From contig CALESQ010000096.1 of assembly GCA_937907455.1 (NCBI GenBank), positions 8,269-72,268 on the forward strand: a stretch of DNA of 64,000 nucleotides. Reading direction: 5' to 3'. Positions 8,422 to 16,549 of this stretch are shown here, one piece after another. The position numbers were made by a program, and so were the translations under genes. The DNA comes from an uncultured Caldilineales bacterium. GTDB taxonomy: Bacteria; Chloroflexota; Anaerolineae; JAAEKA01. Within the stretch, counting starts at the first letter, position 1; the number at the start of each line of letters is the position of its first letter. Below the pieces are notes generated by a model that was given only the letters and a program-made list of their open reading frames with translations, did not search any database and had not been told where the DNA came from.

Positions 8422-9447
8422 GCCGGGCCGCACCAACCGCGGTGCCAGCAACAAAGGCAACAACACCGTTGGTAACCAAAGTTTCAGCGTCGGCCAGCTT
8501 AGTGCCGGATAGGGCGAGTAGGCCAGCCAACCACGGCGTGCGGCGAAAACCATCACCCCAGCCAGCAGCACGGCAGCAGCCAGCAACAAGCTGTCTGCAC
8601 GGCTCCAGCGATGGCGGCGATACACTGTGCGCTGCACGCGGCGGCCTTGCAGCCATAACATTACCCACAGCAGCACGCCACCCAGCACAGTAGCTGCCCA
8701 ACCTAGCGTTGCTTGTTGCCAAAACAACATAGCCAGCAAACCACCAAGCAGCAACAATAATCCCAGCACCATGCCCAGGCGCAGCCGATCCGGTTGCGCC
8801 TGTTTGTTTGCCCCCAGACTGCCAAAACCGCGTGCCGTCATGGCCTCGGCCAGTTGCAGGGCGCGTTCCAGGCCACCCACCAGCAAAGGCAGCAGCAGAG
8901 GCAGAGCATCGCGCAGGCCGCGCACGCGGTGACCGCGCAGGGCCTGCGCGGCACGGATCTGTTGCCATTGCATCAGGCTGGCCGGCACAAAGCTGAGCGC
9001 AATCGAAAGCACCACCGCCACCGGATATAGCCCGCGCGGCAGCAGACCGATCAATGCCTGCACCGGCAGCGCCTGATAAAGCAGCCGAAAAACCAGCAAA
9101 AAGCCCAGCAGCACCAGGCCATTGAGCAGGCCGTAAACTGCTGCCTCCAGCGTGACGTTGCCACCCAGCAGGGGCAGGCTGGCCGGCAGGGTAAACAGCA
9201 CGGTGCGGCCAAAATGGGCAGTGAGGGCATTGAACAGCGCCGAAAATCCCAGGATCAGCGCAGCCATGCGCAACCAGGGTAAGGGCAGGGGCGCAGGCTG
9301 TGCCTCATCACCCAGAGTGTGGCTTAATACAGCCAGACACACCACTATCAGCCCCAACAGCAGCGGAGTGCGCGTCAACGACAGCGCCAACAGCACCGCG
9401 GCCAGCCAGGCCAGCCAACTGCGTGGGTGCAGCGGAGTTGCGGTCAC
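8386..9447 (-). CDS. ECF transporter T component (CbiQ-like)
   Basis: 353 residues with GTG start, its GTGA overlapping the stop of the S-component gene. Multiple hydrophobic segments plus two Ala-Arg-Gly coupling motifs (AAQALRGHR near 170 and AMTARGFGS near 207), which in ECF transporters contact the two ATPases. Residues after about 225 add further membrane segments, making it longer than the usual 250-270. It completes an operon with the DUF4430-S protein under a cobalamin riboswitch. No CbiO-type ATPase gene is adjacent, so energy-coupling ATPases must come from elsewhere in the genome. Confidence 0.8.
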   Translation of the reverse strand: MTATPLHPRSWLAWLAAVLLALSLTRTPLLLGLIVVCLAVLSHTLGDEAQPAPLPLPWLRMAALILGFSALFNALTAHFGRTVLFTLPASLPLLGGNVTLEAAVYGLLNGLVLLGFLLVFRLLYQALPVQALIGLLPRGLYPVAVVLSIALSFVPASLMQWQQIRAAQALRGHRVRGLRDALPLLLPLLVGGLERALQLAEAMTARGFGSLGANKQAQPDRLRLGMVLGLLLLLGGLLAMLFWQQATLGWAATVLGGVLLWVMLWLQGRRVQRTVYRRHRWSRADSLLLAAAVLLAGVMVFAARRGWLAYSPYPALSWPTLKLWLPTVLLPLLLAPRLVRPGSMRRGQFQRVK

Positions 9448-11465
9448 GCGCCTTCACCCTGCGGAGCAGCCAGGCCATGCCCGCCGAACGGCTGATAGGC
9501 AAAGCTGAAGCGCTGCCGGAAGCGCCGCAGGGCGCGCAGGGTGGGCGCACCAAACGCCAGCATCAGCGCCACATTACCGGCCACAGCAAACAGATCCCAC
9601 ACCAGCGAGGTAGCCAGATAATAAGCCAGATAGCGCTGCACCGTGGCAGCAACACCTACACCGGCCTGCCAGTATTGCGCGGCCGGTCCGGTCATGTAAG
9701 GCCAGAACCAAAGGTTAATCACCACGCCGTAGCCCAGACCACCCAACCCAGCGGCTACGGCCAGCAGCAGCACCTCGCCGCGGGGACGCAGGCGCGAGGG
9801 CAGCAGCCCTGTCAGCGGGCGCACGGCGGGAGCCAGCAGCCCCAACCAGCCCGCGGTGAACATCTGGCCTGGCAGCCACGGCCCCACACCGCCGGTTATC
9901 AGCGCCGAAACAGCCAGGGTCAGTGCGCCCATCAAAAAGCCAAAGCGTGCGCCATACACATAGCCGGTGAGGATGATCAAAAAGAAGATGGGGGTAAAAC
10001 CACCGGGGCCGGGAATGCTGACCTCAGCAAAGCGCAGCACTGCATTGATGGCTACCAGTACACCCAGCAGCGCAGCCAGCTTGGCGCTCACGCGTTGGCC
10101 CTGCACCTCAACCAGCAAGGCCAGCAGGCACAGGGCAGCCAGGGCACTCATCAGCAGTGGGGTGTTCACCGGCGCAGCGGCAGTCGCAGGCGCGCCCACG
10201 GCGCGCAGGAACGGGCTGAACAGCGCCAGCAACCCAATCCCCGCGGTAAGGGCATAGATGGCCGGAGAGAGCCAGTTTGCCAGGCCGCCTGTTGGCAAGG
10301 TGGCCTGGCGTATCGCGGCGGGTCGGGGCAAAGCGCCACCCGTGCTGCGCCGCGTCCAGACGCGGCGCAGGCCCCACGCGGGCGCGGCCAGCAACAGAGC
10401 CAGCCACAGGGGGCCGCTCCAGTCGGTGCGAACGCGGGTGATGGCTTCTCCGGTCGCCGGTAGGGCCGGCGCGTTGGCCGGGTTCGCCTCCAAACGCGGG
10501 GGCAAGGCCGGTTCGGCGGCACGCGGCAGGCGCGGCAGCGGCTCCGCGCGGGCGATTATCGCAGGGACGGCGGTGGCCGGTGGCGTGCTGCTGCTCTCGG
10601 CGGTGGATGTGGGGGGCGCGGTGGCCTCAGCCAGGGGTGCTGCGGCGGCGATGGGGGCAGGCGCTGGCGTGGCGGCAACGTTGGGATCTGCCACGGGAGA
10701 TAGCAGCGGCGTGGCGGCAGAGGCAGCGATGGCGATACTTGTAGGAGTGGTGGTGGCTGTTGCGCTGGGCGTGGCGCTGGGCACTGCCGTAGTTGTGGGC
10801 AGTGCTGCTACCGCGGGGGCGGTAGGCGTCCATGTTGCTGTGGGCAGAAGCGCGGTGGACGCAGGCAGCGGTGTGGCCGTGGGCGGCGGTGTGGCTGTGG
10901 GTGGCAGCGTGGCGGTAGGCAGCGGCGTGGCGGTTGCTGTGGCCGTGGGCGCGGCGCATAGCTGTTCAAACGTGTAGACGGGCGGTGCGGCTCCTTGCAC
11001 CAGGTTGCCCGCACCCCAGGCCCAACCCTCTACTGCACCGGCCTGCACCGTGTATAGGCTGGCGCCGGTGGTGGAATACAGCCATTGACCGGTTTGCAGG
11101 TGGTTATAGGCCCAGTACACGCAGGGCGAACTGATGCACTGACACCAGCAGCTTTGTGCGGGATAATCACAGCCCTGTGCGCCGATCTTGCACACCGCGC
11201 CGCCTAGGGGGCTATATTCCATCAGCAGATCGAAGCCGGAGGCCAGCAGCACCTCTTCGCCGGTGGCCGCGCCGTCTGCGCCCAGCTCCACGCAGGCGGT
11301 ATGCACCGTGCCGTTGCCGAAATCAATCACCAGCCCGGCGCGGGCGGTGCCGGTCTCATCAGCGCGGGCAGAAAAGGGCGCGGCCAGCAGCAGGAGCAGC
11401 AGCACAAAGGCAGCATATCCTGAAATTCGCAGCTTGTAGGTGGAATAGCGATGGAGTGAGAGCAT
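9444..11465 (-). CDS. DUF4430 (transcobalamin-type) domain fused to ECF transporter S component
   Basis: 673 residues from ATG 11465, chosen because it begins a clear signal peptide or anchor (residues 1-34, ending SARA). Residues about 44-152 form a DUF4430 domain: VIDFGNGTVHTACVE, Cys92, Cys99, Cys106, Cys108 and Cys110 in a CKIGAQGC...CWCQC pattern, YWAY and VEGWAWG. A long Pro/Thr/Ala linker (about 172-370) follows, then one membrane helix near 380-398. From about 425 to 640 come six or more hydrophobic segments like an ECF substrate-specific subunit (PGGFTPIFFLIILTGYVYGARFG). The inferred substrate is cobalamin or a precursor, from the riboswitch and from the homologous domain in animal B12 carriers. 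The fused external domain may receive ligand from the secreted partner. Confidence 0.78.
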   Translation of the reverse strand: MLSLHRYSTYKLRISGYAAFVLLLLLLAAPFSARADETGTARAGLVIDFGNGTVHTACVELGADGAATGEEVLLASGFDLLMEYSPLGGAVCKIGAQGCDYPAQSCWCQCISSPCVYWAYNHLQTGQWLYSTTGASLYTVQAGAVEGWAWGAGNLVQGAAPPVYTFEQLCAAPTATATATPLPTATLPPTATPPPTATPLPASTALLPTATWTPTAPAVAALPTTTAVPSATPSATATTTPTSIAIAASAATPLLSPVADPNVAATPAPAPIAAAAPLAEATAPPTSTAESSSTPPATAVPAIIARAEPLPRLPRAAEPALPPRLEANPANAPALPATGEAITRVRTDWSGPLWLALLLAAPAWGLRRVWTRRSTGGALPRPAAIRQATLPTGGLANWLSPAIYALTAGIGLLALFSPFLRAVGAPATAAAPVNTPLLMSALAALCLLALLVEVQGQRVSAKLAALLGVLVAINAVLRFAEVSIPGPGGFTPIFFLIILTGYVYGARFGFLMGALTLAVSALITGGVGPWLPGQMFTAGWLGLLAPAVRPLTGLLPSRLRPRGEVLLLAVAAGLGGLGYGVVINLWFWPYMTGPAAQYWQAGVGVAATVQRYLAYYLATSLVWDLFAVAGNVALMLAFGAPTLRALRRFRQRFSFAYQPFGGHGLAAPQGEGA

Positions 11466-11485
11466 AGGGTTGCCACATGAGGCGA

Positions 11486-11593
11486 TACGTACTGCCCAAT
11501 GGGTAATGACTTCAAGCAAACGGGCGGGTTATGGCGGGGGCCACCGGAACCGCCTGAGCAGGCTTTCAGCCATTACCCATTATGGGTTACGTA
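11486..11593. repeat. long imperfect inverted repeat between the two DUF4430 genes
   Basis: Arms 11486-11508 and 11571-11593 (TACGTA...AATGGGTAATG and its complement) pair over about 20 of 23 positions around a 62-bp centre. The right arm abuts the stop codon of the toroid gene. It could fold in RNA or be a remnant mobile palindrome. No T-tract follows on the minus strand, so read-through into the next gene is expected. Confidence 0.55.
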
Positions 11594-13840
11594 TTACTTT
11601 TTTTGAATAATGGGCAGGAAGAGCGGCGCGGGTGCGCGCAGTGGCAACGCTTTGCCGCTCAGACCAGCCAATGCCTGGTAGCTGGAGAAGGGATCGTTTG
11701 GCCCGCTGTAGCCCGGAAAGCCGCCCGCACTGCTTTGCAGATCGAGCAACGCATCTACCGGCGTGTGCAGGGTGAGCGCGCTGGCTGAGCCGTCAGTGAT
11801 TGCGGTACTCCAGCCGAGAGCCCGCGGGTTGTTGCTGTAGGCGGCCAGCCCTTGCAGCGCCAGACCGGTGGAGGCGGAATCGGTGGCACCGCCGTAGCCG
11901 GGGAAGCCGCCATCACCGTTTTGCGCGGTGCGCAGGAAGGTTAGCCCTCCCTGCACCGCGGCGTTATCCTGGGCCACTGCGGTGGCAGCCAGAGCCTGCA
12001 AAGCCAGCGCGGTGCTGTCTACATCAGCCGCGGCAGCGTTGGCGCTGTAGCCCCAGCCCCCGCCGGTGGCTGCGATCTGCTGCAAGCGGGTGACCGCAGC
12101 CGCAGGTACGGGCTGATGCGCGGCGCGCAGGCCCAGCATAGCTAATGCTTGATCCCAAACGCTGCCTGTGCCGTATTGGCCGCTGGCCGGTGTATAGGCT
12201 GCTTGCAGCACAGCCACCAGGTCTATCCCGCCGAAGCTGCGTGGATCGAGCCGAGCCGCGGCCACGCCCAGGGCCAACTTACCTGCGGCCGCGCTGCTCT
12301 GCGCGGCATAGGTGGGGGCCTGAGCAGCCAGATAGGTGAGTGGGGTTTGTGCGCCCACGCTGAAACTGCGCGGGTCGCGCCCGGCTGCGGCAATTGCCAG
12401 CACGGCATCCACCGTGGCACCGGGGTTATAGCCGGCAAAGCTGCCATCAGCCTGCTGCTGTGTCGCCATCCAGGCCAGACCGCGGCGCAGCGCCACGGCG
12501 CGGCTGAGCAGTGGATAGGGCTTGCCCACCAGCGCGGGCACGGCCTGTTGCGTGGCAAAGAGGTTGGCGGGTGGATCTGTGTAGACGAAGGCGCCGTTGG
12601 GAAGCTGTCGGCTCAGCAGAAAAGCAAGTGGTGTGCTGCTGTTGACGGTCCAGGTGCTGCTGATGGGGTCTTGAGCAGCAGCCAAAATGCCCTGCATGGC
12701 AAAGGCAGTGGAATTGGTGTTGCTGTCTACGGCCCAACTTTGCTGCGGCGAGGAGGCGAAGCCGCCGTCGTCGTTGGTAAGCTGCACGGTGCGCAGCCAG
12801 GCGAGGCCGTGTGTGATGGCCGGCGCATTGGGGGATTGTCCGGCGGCGCGCAGGGCCTGGATAGCCAGCGCGCTGCTGTCCACATCGCTGACGATGCCGG
12901 CAGTCCAGCCCCAGCCGCCATCACTGTTGGCCTGCGCGGCCAGGCGCTGTGCTGCGGCCGCGGGCACCGGCTCACCGGCGGCTTGCAGGCCCAGCATGGC
13001 CCAGGCTTGGTCTTGAGTGGTGGCGCCGAATGCACCGGTGGCTGCGTTGTAGAATGCGTTGAGGCGGGCTGCCAGGTCTACGGCACCAAAGTTGCGCGGG
13101 TCAAGATCAGCCGCGGCGACGCCCACGGCCAGCTTACCGGCGGCGGCGGCGCTTTGCCCGGCAAAGGTGGCGGCGTTGGCGCGCAGATAATCGAGCAGTG
13201 AAGCGCCGCTGTTGCCGTTCCAGGCTGCGGGTGATTGGTTCGCTGCGGCCACGGCCAGCGCCACATCTAACGTGGCGCCGGTGTTGCTGCCAAAGCTGCC
13301 GTTGGCGGCTTGCTGTGGGCGCATCCATTGCAGCGCGGCGTTGGCGCCGAGCCAGGCGCGGGTGACGGGGGGCGGTGTGCTGTTGCTGCCACCCCAGCGC
13401 CAGCCTTCTACGGCGCCGTTGGTGATCAGGATGGTAGCTGCGCCTGCAGGATGCCCCTGCCAGACCGTGCCATCCCAAAAGCTGTAGCCCCAGAAACGGT
13501 TGGCGTTGCAGAAGCAGTTACTTGCGGGACAACCTGTGCCCTCGATGGCACACACTGCGGTGCCAAAACTGTAATCGGCGGTAACAAGCTGCAAGCCGGT
13601 GAGTTGCAGGGCTTGCAGACCGCTGATCTGGGTCTGGGTGAAGGTGATACGGCGGGCTATACTGTGGCCATCGCCCAAATCCACCACCACATCAGCCGCG
13701 TTGGGGGGTGTTTGCGGCGCGGTGGCCGCGCCTTGTGCTGCTTGCGGCGCGGCGGCAAAAGCCAATATAAACAGCAGCGCGGCGGTTATCAGCAGGGCCG
13801 CCAGGGTTTTGCGCTGCGCAGAACGGTTACCAAAAGTCAT
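11594..13840 (-). CDS. secreted DUF4430 plus tandem alpha/alpha-toroid protein (intrinsic-factor-like)
   Basis: 748 residues from ATG 13840 with GGAG eight bases upstream; a more upstream ATG lies inside the attenuator loop and is rejected. Residues 1-36 are a signal peptide. Residues about 50-150 are a DUF4430 domain (VVVDLGDGHS, Cys97, Cys104, Cys109, Cys111, VEGWRWG). Residues about 168-448 and 453-733 are two copies, offset by 285 residues, of a prenyltransferase/squalene-cyclase-like toroid (WMRPQQAANGSFG versus WMATQQQADGSFA; DQAWAMLGLQAAGEPVPAA versus DQALAMLGLRAAHQPVPAA). Animal intrinsic factor and transcobalamin combine an alpha6/alpha6 toroid with a beta domain of this type. Here the beta domain is first and the toroid is doubled. 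With the cobalamin riboswitch upstream, the likely role is extracellular corrinoid binding. The C-terminal FLPII tail may be an export or anchoring tag. Confidence 0.8.
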   Translation of the reverse strand: MTFGNRSAQRKTLAALLITAALLFILAFAAAPQAAQGAATAPQTPPNAADVVVDLGDGHSIARRITFTQTQISGLQALQLTGLQLVTADYSFGTAVCAIEGTGCPASNCFCNANRFWGYSFWDGTVWQGHPAGAATILITNGAVEGWRWGGSNSTPPPVTRAWLGANAALQWMRPQQAANGSFGSNTGATLDVALAVAAANQSPAAWNGNSGASLLDYLRANAATFAGQSAAAAGKLAVGVAAADLDPRNFGAVDLAARLNAFYNAATGAFGATTQDQAWAMLGLQAAGEPVPAAAAQRLAAQANSDGGWGWTAGIVSDVDSSALAIQALRAAGQSPNAPAITHGLAWLRTVQLTNDDGGFASSPQQSWAVDSNTNSTAFAMQGILAAAQDPISSTWTVNSSTPLAFLLSRQLPNGAFVYTDPPANLFATQQAVPALVGKPYPLLSRAVALRRGLAWMATQQQADGSFAGYNPGATVDAVLAIAAAGRDPRSFSVGAQTPLTYLAAQAPTYAAQSSAAAGKLALGVAAARLDPRSFGGIDLVAVLQAAYTPASGQYGTGSVWDQALAMLGLRAAHQPVPAAAVTRLQQIAATGGGWGYSANAAAADVDSTALALQALAATAVAQDNAAVQGGLTFLRTAQNGDGGFPGYGGATDSASTGLALQGLAAYSNNPRALGWSTAITDGSASALTLHTPVDALLDLQSSAGGFPGYSGPNDPFSSYQALAGLSGKALPLRAPAPLFLPIIQKK

Positions 13841-13858
13841 GGGGAAACTCCGTGGAAT

Positions 13859-13890
13859 AAAAAACGCCCGACGGGTATCCATCGGGCGTT
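13859..13890 (-). terminator. riboswitch-controlled transcription terminator
   Basis: On the minus strand an 8-bp stem (ACGCCCGA/TCGGGCGT) is followed by TTTTTT, between the cobalamin aptamer and the ATG at 13840. Its position makes it the probable expression platform. Confidence 0.82.
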
Positions 13891-13949
13891 GACTGTAGAG
13901 TCAGGTTATGTAGCTATCCAGACACTAAATGTATCATCGCATACTCCGC

Positions 13950-14202
13950 ATTCCTTTCCGTCGAAGGAGTGAGCGGACACACCGGTAGTGGTCGTCCTGG
14001 CTTTTCGGCAGTTCTTCCTTTCATTTCTTGAAGCTTAACTCTTGAAACTTGGAAACTACCGAACCACAGTTGCGCGACAGCGCCGGACTGACCCCTTGGT
14101 TGGGGTGTCACCGGCTTCGCCAGAGCTTTGCAGCTCACCTTCGGCATCCGGGCCGAAGGTTCTACAGGTGGCCTACGTATTGGGTTGTTAAGGCTTGCAA
14201 GC
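13950..14202 (-). promoter_or_regulatory. cobalamin riboswitch
   Basis: Reading the minus strand, the conserved core GTCCGGCGCTGTCGCGCAACTG (14064-14086 region) and a B12-box-like AGCCAGGACGACCAC (about 13988-14002) occur in the right order, preceded by GGTGACACCCC and a strong GAACCTTCGG...CCGAAGGT hairpin. This is the cobalamin aptamer architecture. It lies in the leader of the DUF4430/toroid operon, upstream of a terminator, so cobalamin binding is expected to shut the operon off. The boundaries are approximate. Confidence 0.88.
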
Positions 14203-14208
14203 AGAGCT

Positions 14209-14238
14209 ACTATAACACAGGGGCGGTGGTTGTGTCAA
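14209..14238 (-). promoter_or_regulatory. promoter of the cobalamin-uptake operon, inside phoU 3' end
   Basis: A perfect TTGACA (14233-14238, minus strand), an 18-bp spacer and TATAGT (14209-14214). The predicted start is about 14202, giving a 360-nt leader. The promoter overlaps the last codons and the stop of phoU. Confidence 0.68.
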
Positions 14239-14932
14239 ACGGCTTGTTATCCGGTGCGTCGTTGTGATCTACGTTTATTTCGTGAAATTGCCCTGTTACC
14301 ATGTAGATGACACGCTCGGCCAGGTTGGTGGCGAGATCGCCAAAACGCTCCAGCTCGCGCGCGGCGCGCAGGGCTTCGTAGGTGGCCTCGATTTTTTCCG
14401 GTGTTCGCACCTCGGCCATGTGGATCATAATTTGGCTGAACACGCGCGAGTACAGCGCGTCTACCTCGTCATCTTGTTTTGCCACGGCCGCGGCCAGATC
14501 AATGTTGTTGTGCGCATAGGCCGTCATGGTTTGATTGAGCATTCGCGCCACCTGCATGCCCATCAGACCCAGCTCAATCGGGCGGGGAATATCAGGTGAA
14601 AGCAGCATGTGGGGGATGACTTTGGCGATGCCCTTGGCCTGATCGCCCATGCGCTCAAGGTCAACGATCATGTTCATCACCGTGACGATGGAGCGCAGGT
14701 CACGCGCCGCAGGCTGTTGGGTGACAATCAAGCCAAAGCACTTTTCTTCGATCTCGAAGCGAATGCTGTTGACCTCGATATCAAGCGTAAAAACCTGGCG
14801 GGCGCGTTCCGGGCTGAGTGCATCCAAAGCTTCCATGGCAATGCGTAGTTCCTGCTCAACCATGTCGCCCATGCGCAGCACGTCATCGCGCAGCCCTTCC
14901 AGTTGTTGTTCAAAGCGTTGTCGTATGCCCAT
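14210..14932 (-). CDS. phoU: phosphate uptake regulator PhoU
   Basis: 240 residues, two three-helix PhoU repeats (about 5-110 and 118-215). The metal-contact motifs LERMGDQAKGIA and LERFGDLATNLAE sit at equivalent places in each repeat. GAGGT lies nine bases before the ATG. PhoU represses phosphate uptake and signalling when phosphate is ample and works with the PstSCAB transporter, whose genes precede it. The last about 20 residues are polar and Asp/Thr-rich. The end of this gene contains the promoter of the cobalamin operon. Confidence 0.95.
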   Translation of the reverse strand: MGIRQRFEQQLEGLRDDVLRMGDMVEQELRIAMEALDALSPERARQVFTLDIEVNSIRFEIEEKCFGLIVTQQPAARDLRSIVTVMNMIVDLERMGDQAKGIAKVIPHMLLSPDIPRPIELGLMGMQVARMLNQTMTAYAHNNIDLAAAVAKQDDEVDALYSRVFSQIMIHMAEVRTPEKIEATYEALRAARELERFGDLATNLAERVIYMVTGQFHEINVDHNDAPDNKPFDTTTAPVL

Positions 14933-14970
14933 AAAAGATTACCTCGAGATGCAGATGTGTACGGAAAGAA

Positions 14971-15726
14971 TTAGCCGCGACGACCGGTGATGTAGGCTTC
15001 GGTCAATTCTTGCTTGGGTGTACTGAAAATGGTTTTGGTAGCACCAAACTCCACCAGGCGGCCCAGCCAGAAAAAGCCGGTCCAATCTGAGGCGCGCGCA
15101 GCCTGCTGCATATTGTGAGTGACGATGACAATGGTATAGTTTTCGGCCAGTTCTTGCATTAAATCTTCCACACGCAGCGTAGCGACAGGATCCAGGGCCG
15201 AACATGGCTCGTCCATTAGAATCACTTCGGGCTGTACGGCGATGGTTCGGGCAATGCACAGGCGTTGCTGTTGGCCGGGGTTCAACTCCTGTGCCGGGTC
15301 TTTCAGCCTGTGGCGTACCTCATCCCACAGGCTGGCATCTTCCAGGCTTTTCTGCACGATCTGATCCAGGCTTTTTTGCCGGGCCATGCCCAACACCCGC
15401 GGGCCGTAGGCGACATTGTCGAAAATGCTCTGCGGGAAGGGATTGGGCCGCTGAAACACCATGCCGATGCGTTGGCGCAGGCTCACCACATCTACAGCCG
15501 GGGCGTAGATGTTTTCGCCGTCCAGCAATACCTGGCCTTCGGCGCGCGTGCCGGCAATGGTGTCGTTCATGCGGTTCAGGCAGCGTAAAAAGGTAGATTT
15601 GCCGCAGCCTGACGGCCCAATCAGGGCTGTGATCTGCCGCGCCCGAATGGGAATGTTCAGCTCGATCAGCGCCTGAAAACTGCCGTAATAAAAGTTAAAC
15701 TCGTTGACTTCGATCTTGTTTTGCAT
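14971..15726 (-). CDS. pstB: phosphate ABC transporter ATPase, second PstB paralog (degenerate signature motif)
   Basis: 251 residues from ATG 15726; a TTG six codons upstream is an alternative and neither has a good ribosome site. Walker A (GPSGCGKST), Q-loop (MVFQRPNPFP), Walker B with catalytic Glu (VILMDEPCSALDP) and H-loop (IVTHNMQQA) are canonical. The ABC signature is not: LSGGQ is replaced by LNPGQ, confirmed at codon level (AAC CCC). In a heterodimer its Walker motifs would pair with the intact signature of the neighbouring PstB. It imports phosphate with PstA, PstC and PstS. It ends 38 bp before phoU. Confidence 0.92.
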   Translation of the reverse strand: MQNKIEVNEFNFYYGSFQALIELNIPIRARQITALIGPSGCGKSTFLRCLNRMNDTIAGTRAEGQVLLDGENIYAPAVDVVSLRQRIGMVFQRPNPFPQSIFDNVAYGPRVLGMARQKSLDQIVQKSLEDASLWDEVRHRLKDPAQELNPGQQQRLCIARTIAVQPEVILMDEPCSALDPVATLRVEDLMQELAENYTIVIVTHNMQQAARASDWTGFFWLGRLVEFGATKTIFSTPKQELTEAYITGRRG

Positions 15727-15787
15727 AAGGAGTAGACAAGGCAAAGCGGATTAACCGACAGGTGAGCCTGCTCTTTAACCTACAAGG

Positions 15788-16546
15788 CTAACCAAAACGG
15801 CCGGTGATGTAGTCCTCGGTGCGTTGATCCTGCGGGTGCAGGAACATCTGCTCGCCATCGGCCACCTCAACCAGCTCGCCGTCCAGCATGAAGCCGGCGC
15901 GGTCGGCCACGCGTGCGGCCTGCTGCACGCTGTGCGGAACCATGATGATGGTATAGCGTTCACGCAACACGCGCAGCGTTTCTTCTACTACGCTGGTGGA
16001 AATCGGGTCCAGGCCAGAGGTGGGATTGTCCAGCAGAATCACCTCTGGCTCCAGCGCCAGACTGCGTGCCAGACACAGCCGTTGTTTTTGCCCGCCCGAC
16101 AGCGCCATTGCCGAGCTGTTCAGCCGGTCTTTTACCTCGTCCCACAGGCCCGCTTGCTCCAGCGATTGATGGACACGCGCATCCAGCAGGGTTTTGTCGC
16201 GCACACCCGCCATGCGCAGGCCGTAGGTCAGGTTGCTGTAGATAGAACCGGGCAGCGGTGTGGGCACAGCAAATACCATGCTGATGCGCCGACGCAGACT
16301 GTAGACATCTACCGTGCGTTCGGCAATGTTCACGCCGTTGAAGGTGATTACCCCGCGGATGGTGTCGCCCTCGATCAGGTCGGTGAGCCGGTTCAGCAGG
16401 CGCAGCAGGGTGGTTTTGCCACTGCGGGCTGGGCCGAACAGCACAAAAACCTCGTTGGGTTGCACATCAAACGTGATGTTGCGCAACGCCTCTGAGCCGT
16501 CGGGATAGGTGTAGTAGATGTTTTGAATGGAGAGCTTGGCTTGCAT
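15788..16546 (-). CDS. pstB: phosphate ABC transporter ATPase, first PstB paralog (degenerate Walker B and Q-loop)
   Basis: 252 residues. Walker A (GPARSGKTT) and the signature (LSGGQKQR) are intact, but the Q-loop Gln is Ala (MVFAVPTPLP, codon GCT) and the Walker B catalytic Glu is Asn (LLDNPTSGLDP, codon AAT). Alone it should hydrolyse ATP poorly. The downstream paralog has the opposite defects, so together they can form one consensus and one degenerate ATP site. It begins 3 bp after pstA, in an operon transcribed pstS-pstC-pstA-pstB-pstB-phoU. Confidence 0.9.
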   Translation of the reverse strand: MQAKLSIQNIYYTYPDGSEALRNITFDVQPNEVFVLFGPARSGKTTLLRLLNRLTDLIEGDTIRGVITFNGVNIAERTVDVYSLRRRISMVFAVPTPLPGSIYSNLTYGLRMAGVRDKTLLDARVHQSLEQAGLWDEVKDRLNSSAMALSGGQKQRLCLARSLALEPEVILLDNPTSGLDPISTSVVEETLRVLRERYTIIMVPHSVQQAARVADRAGFMLDGELVEVADGEQMFLHPQDQRTEDYITGRFG

Positions 16547-16549
16547 GGC

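Noticed and set aside
9300..10463. 387-codon + strand frame opposite the ECF S and T genes
   Set aside because: Low-complexity Gln/Arg/His-rich translation, no ribosome site; antisense shadow of GC-rich coding DNA.
13883..14209. Short protein-coding frames in the gap before the toroid gene
   Set aside because: The region is explained on the minus strand by a promoter, cobalamin aptamer and terminator.
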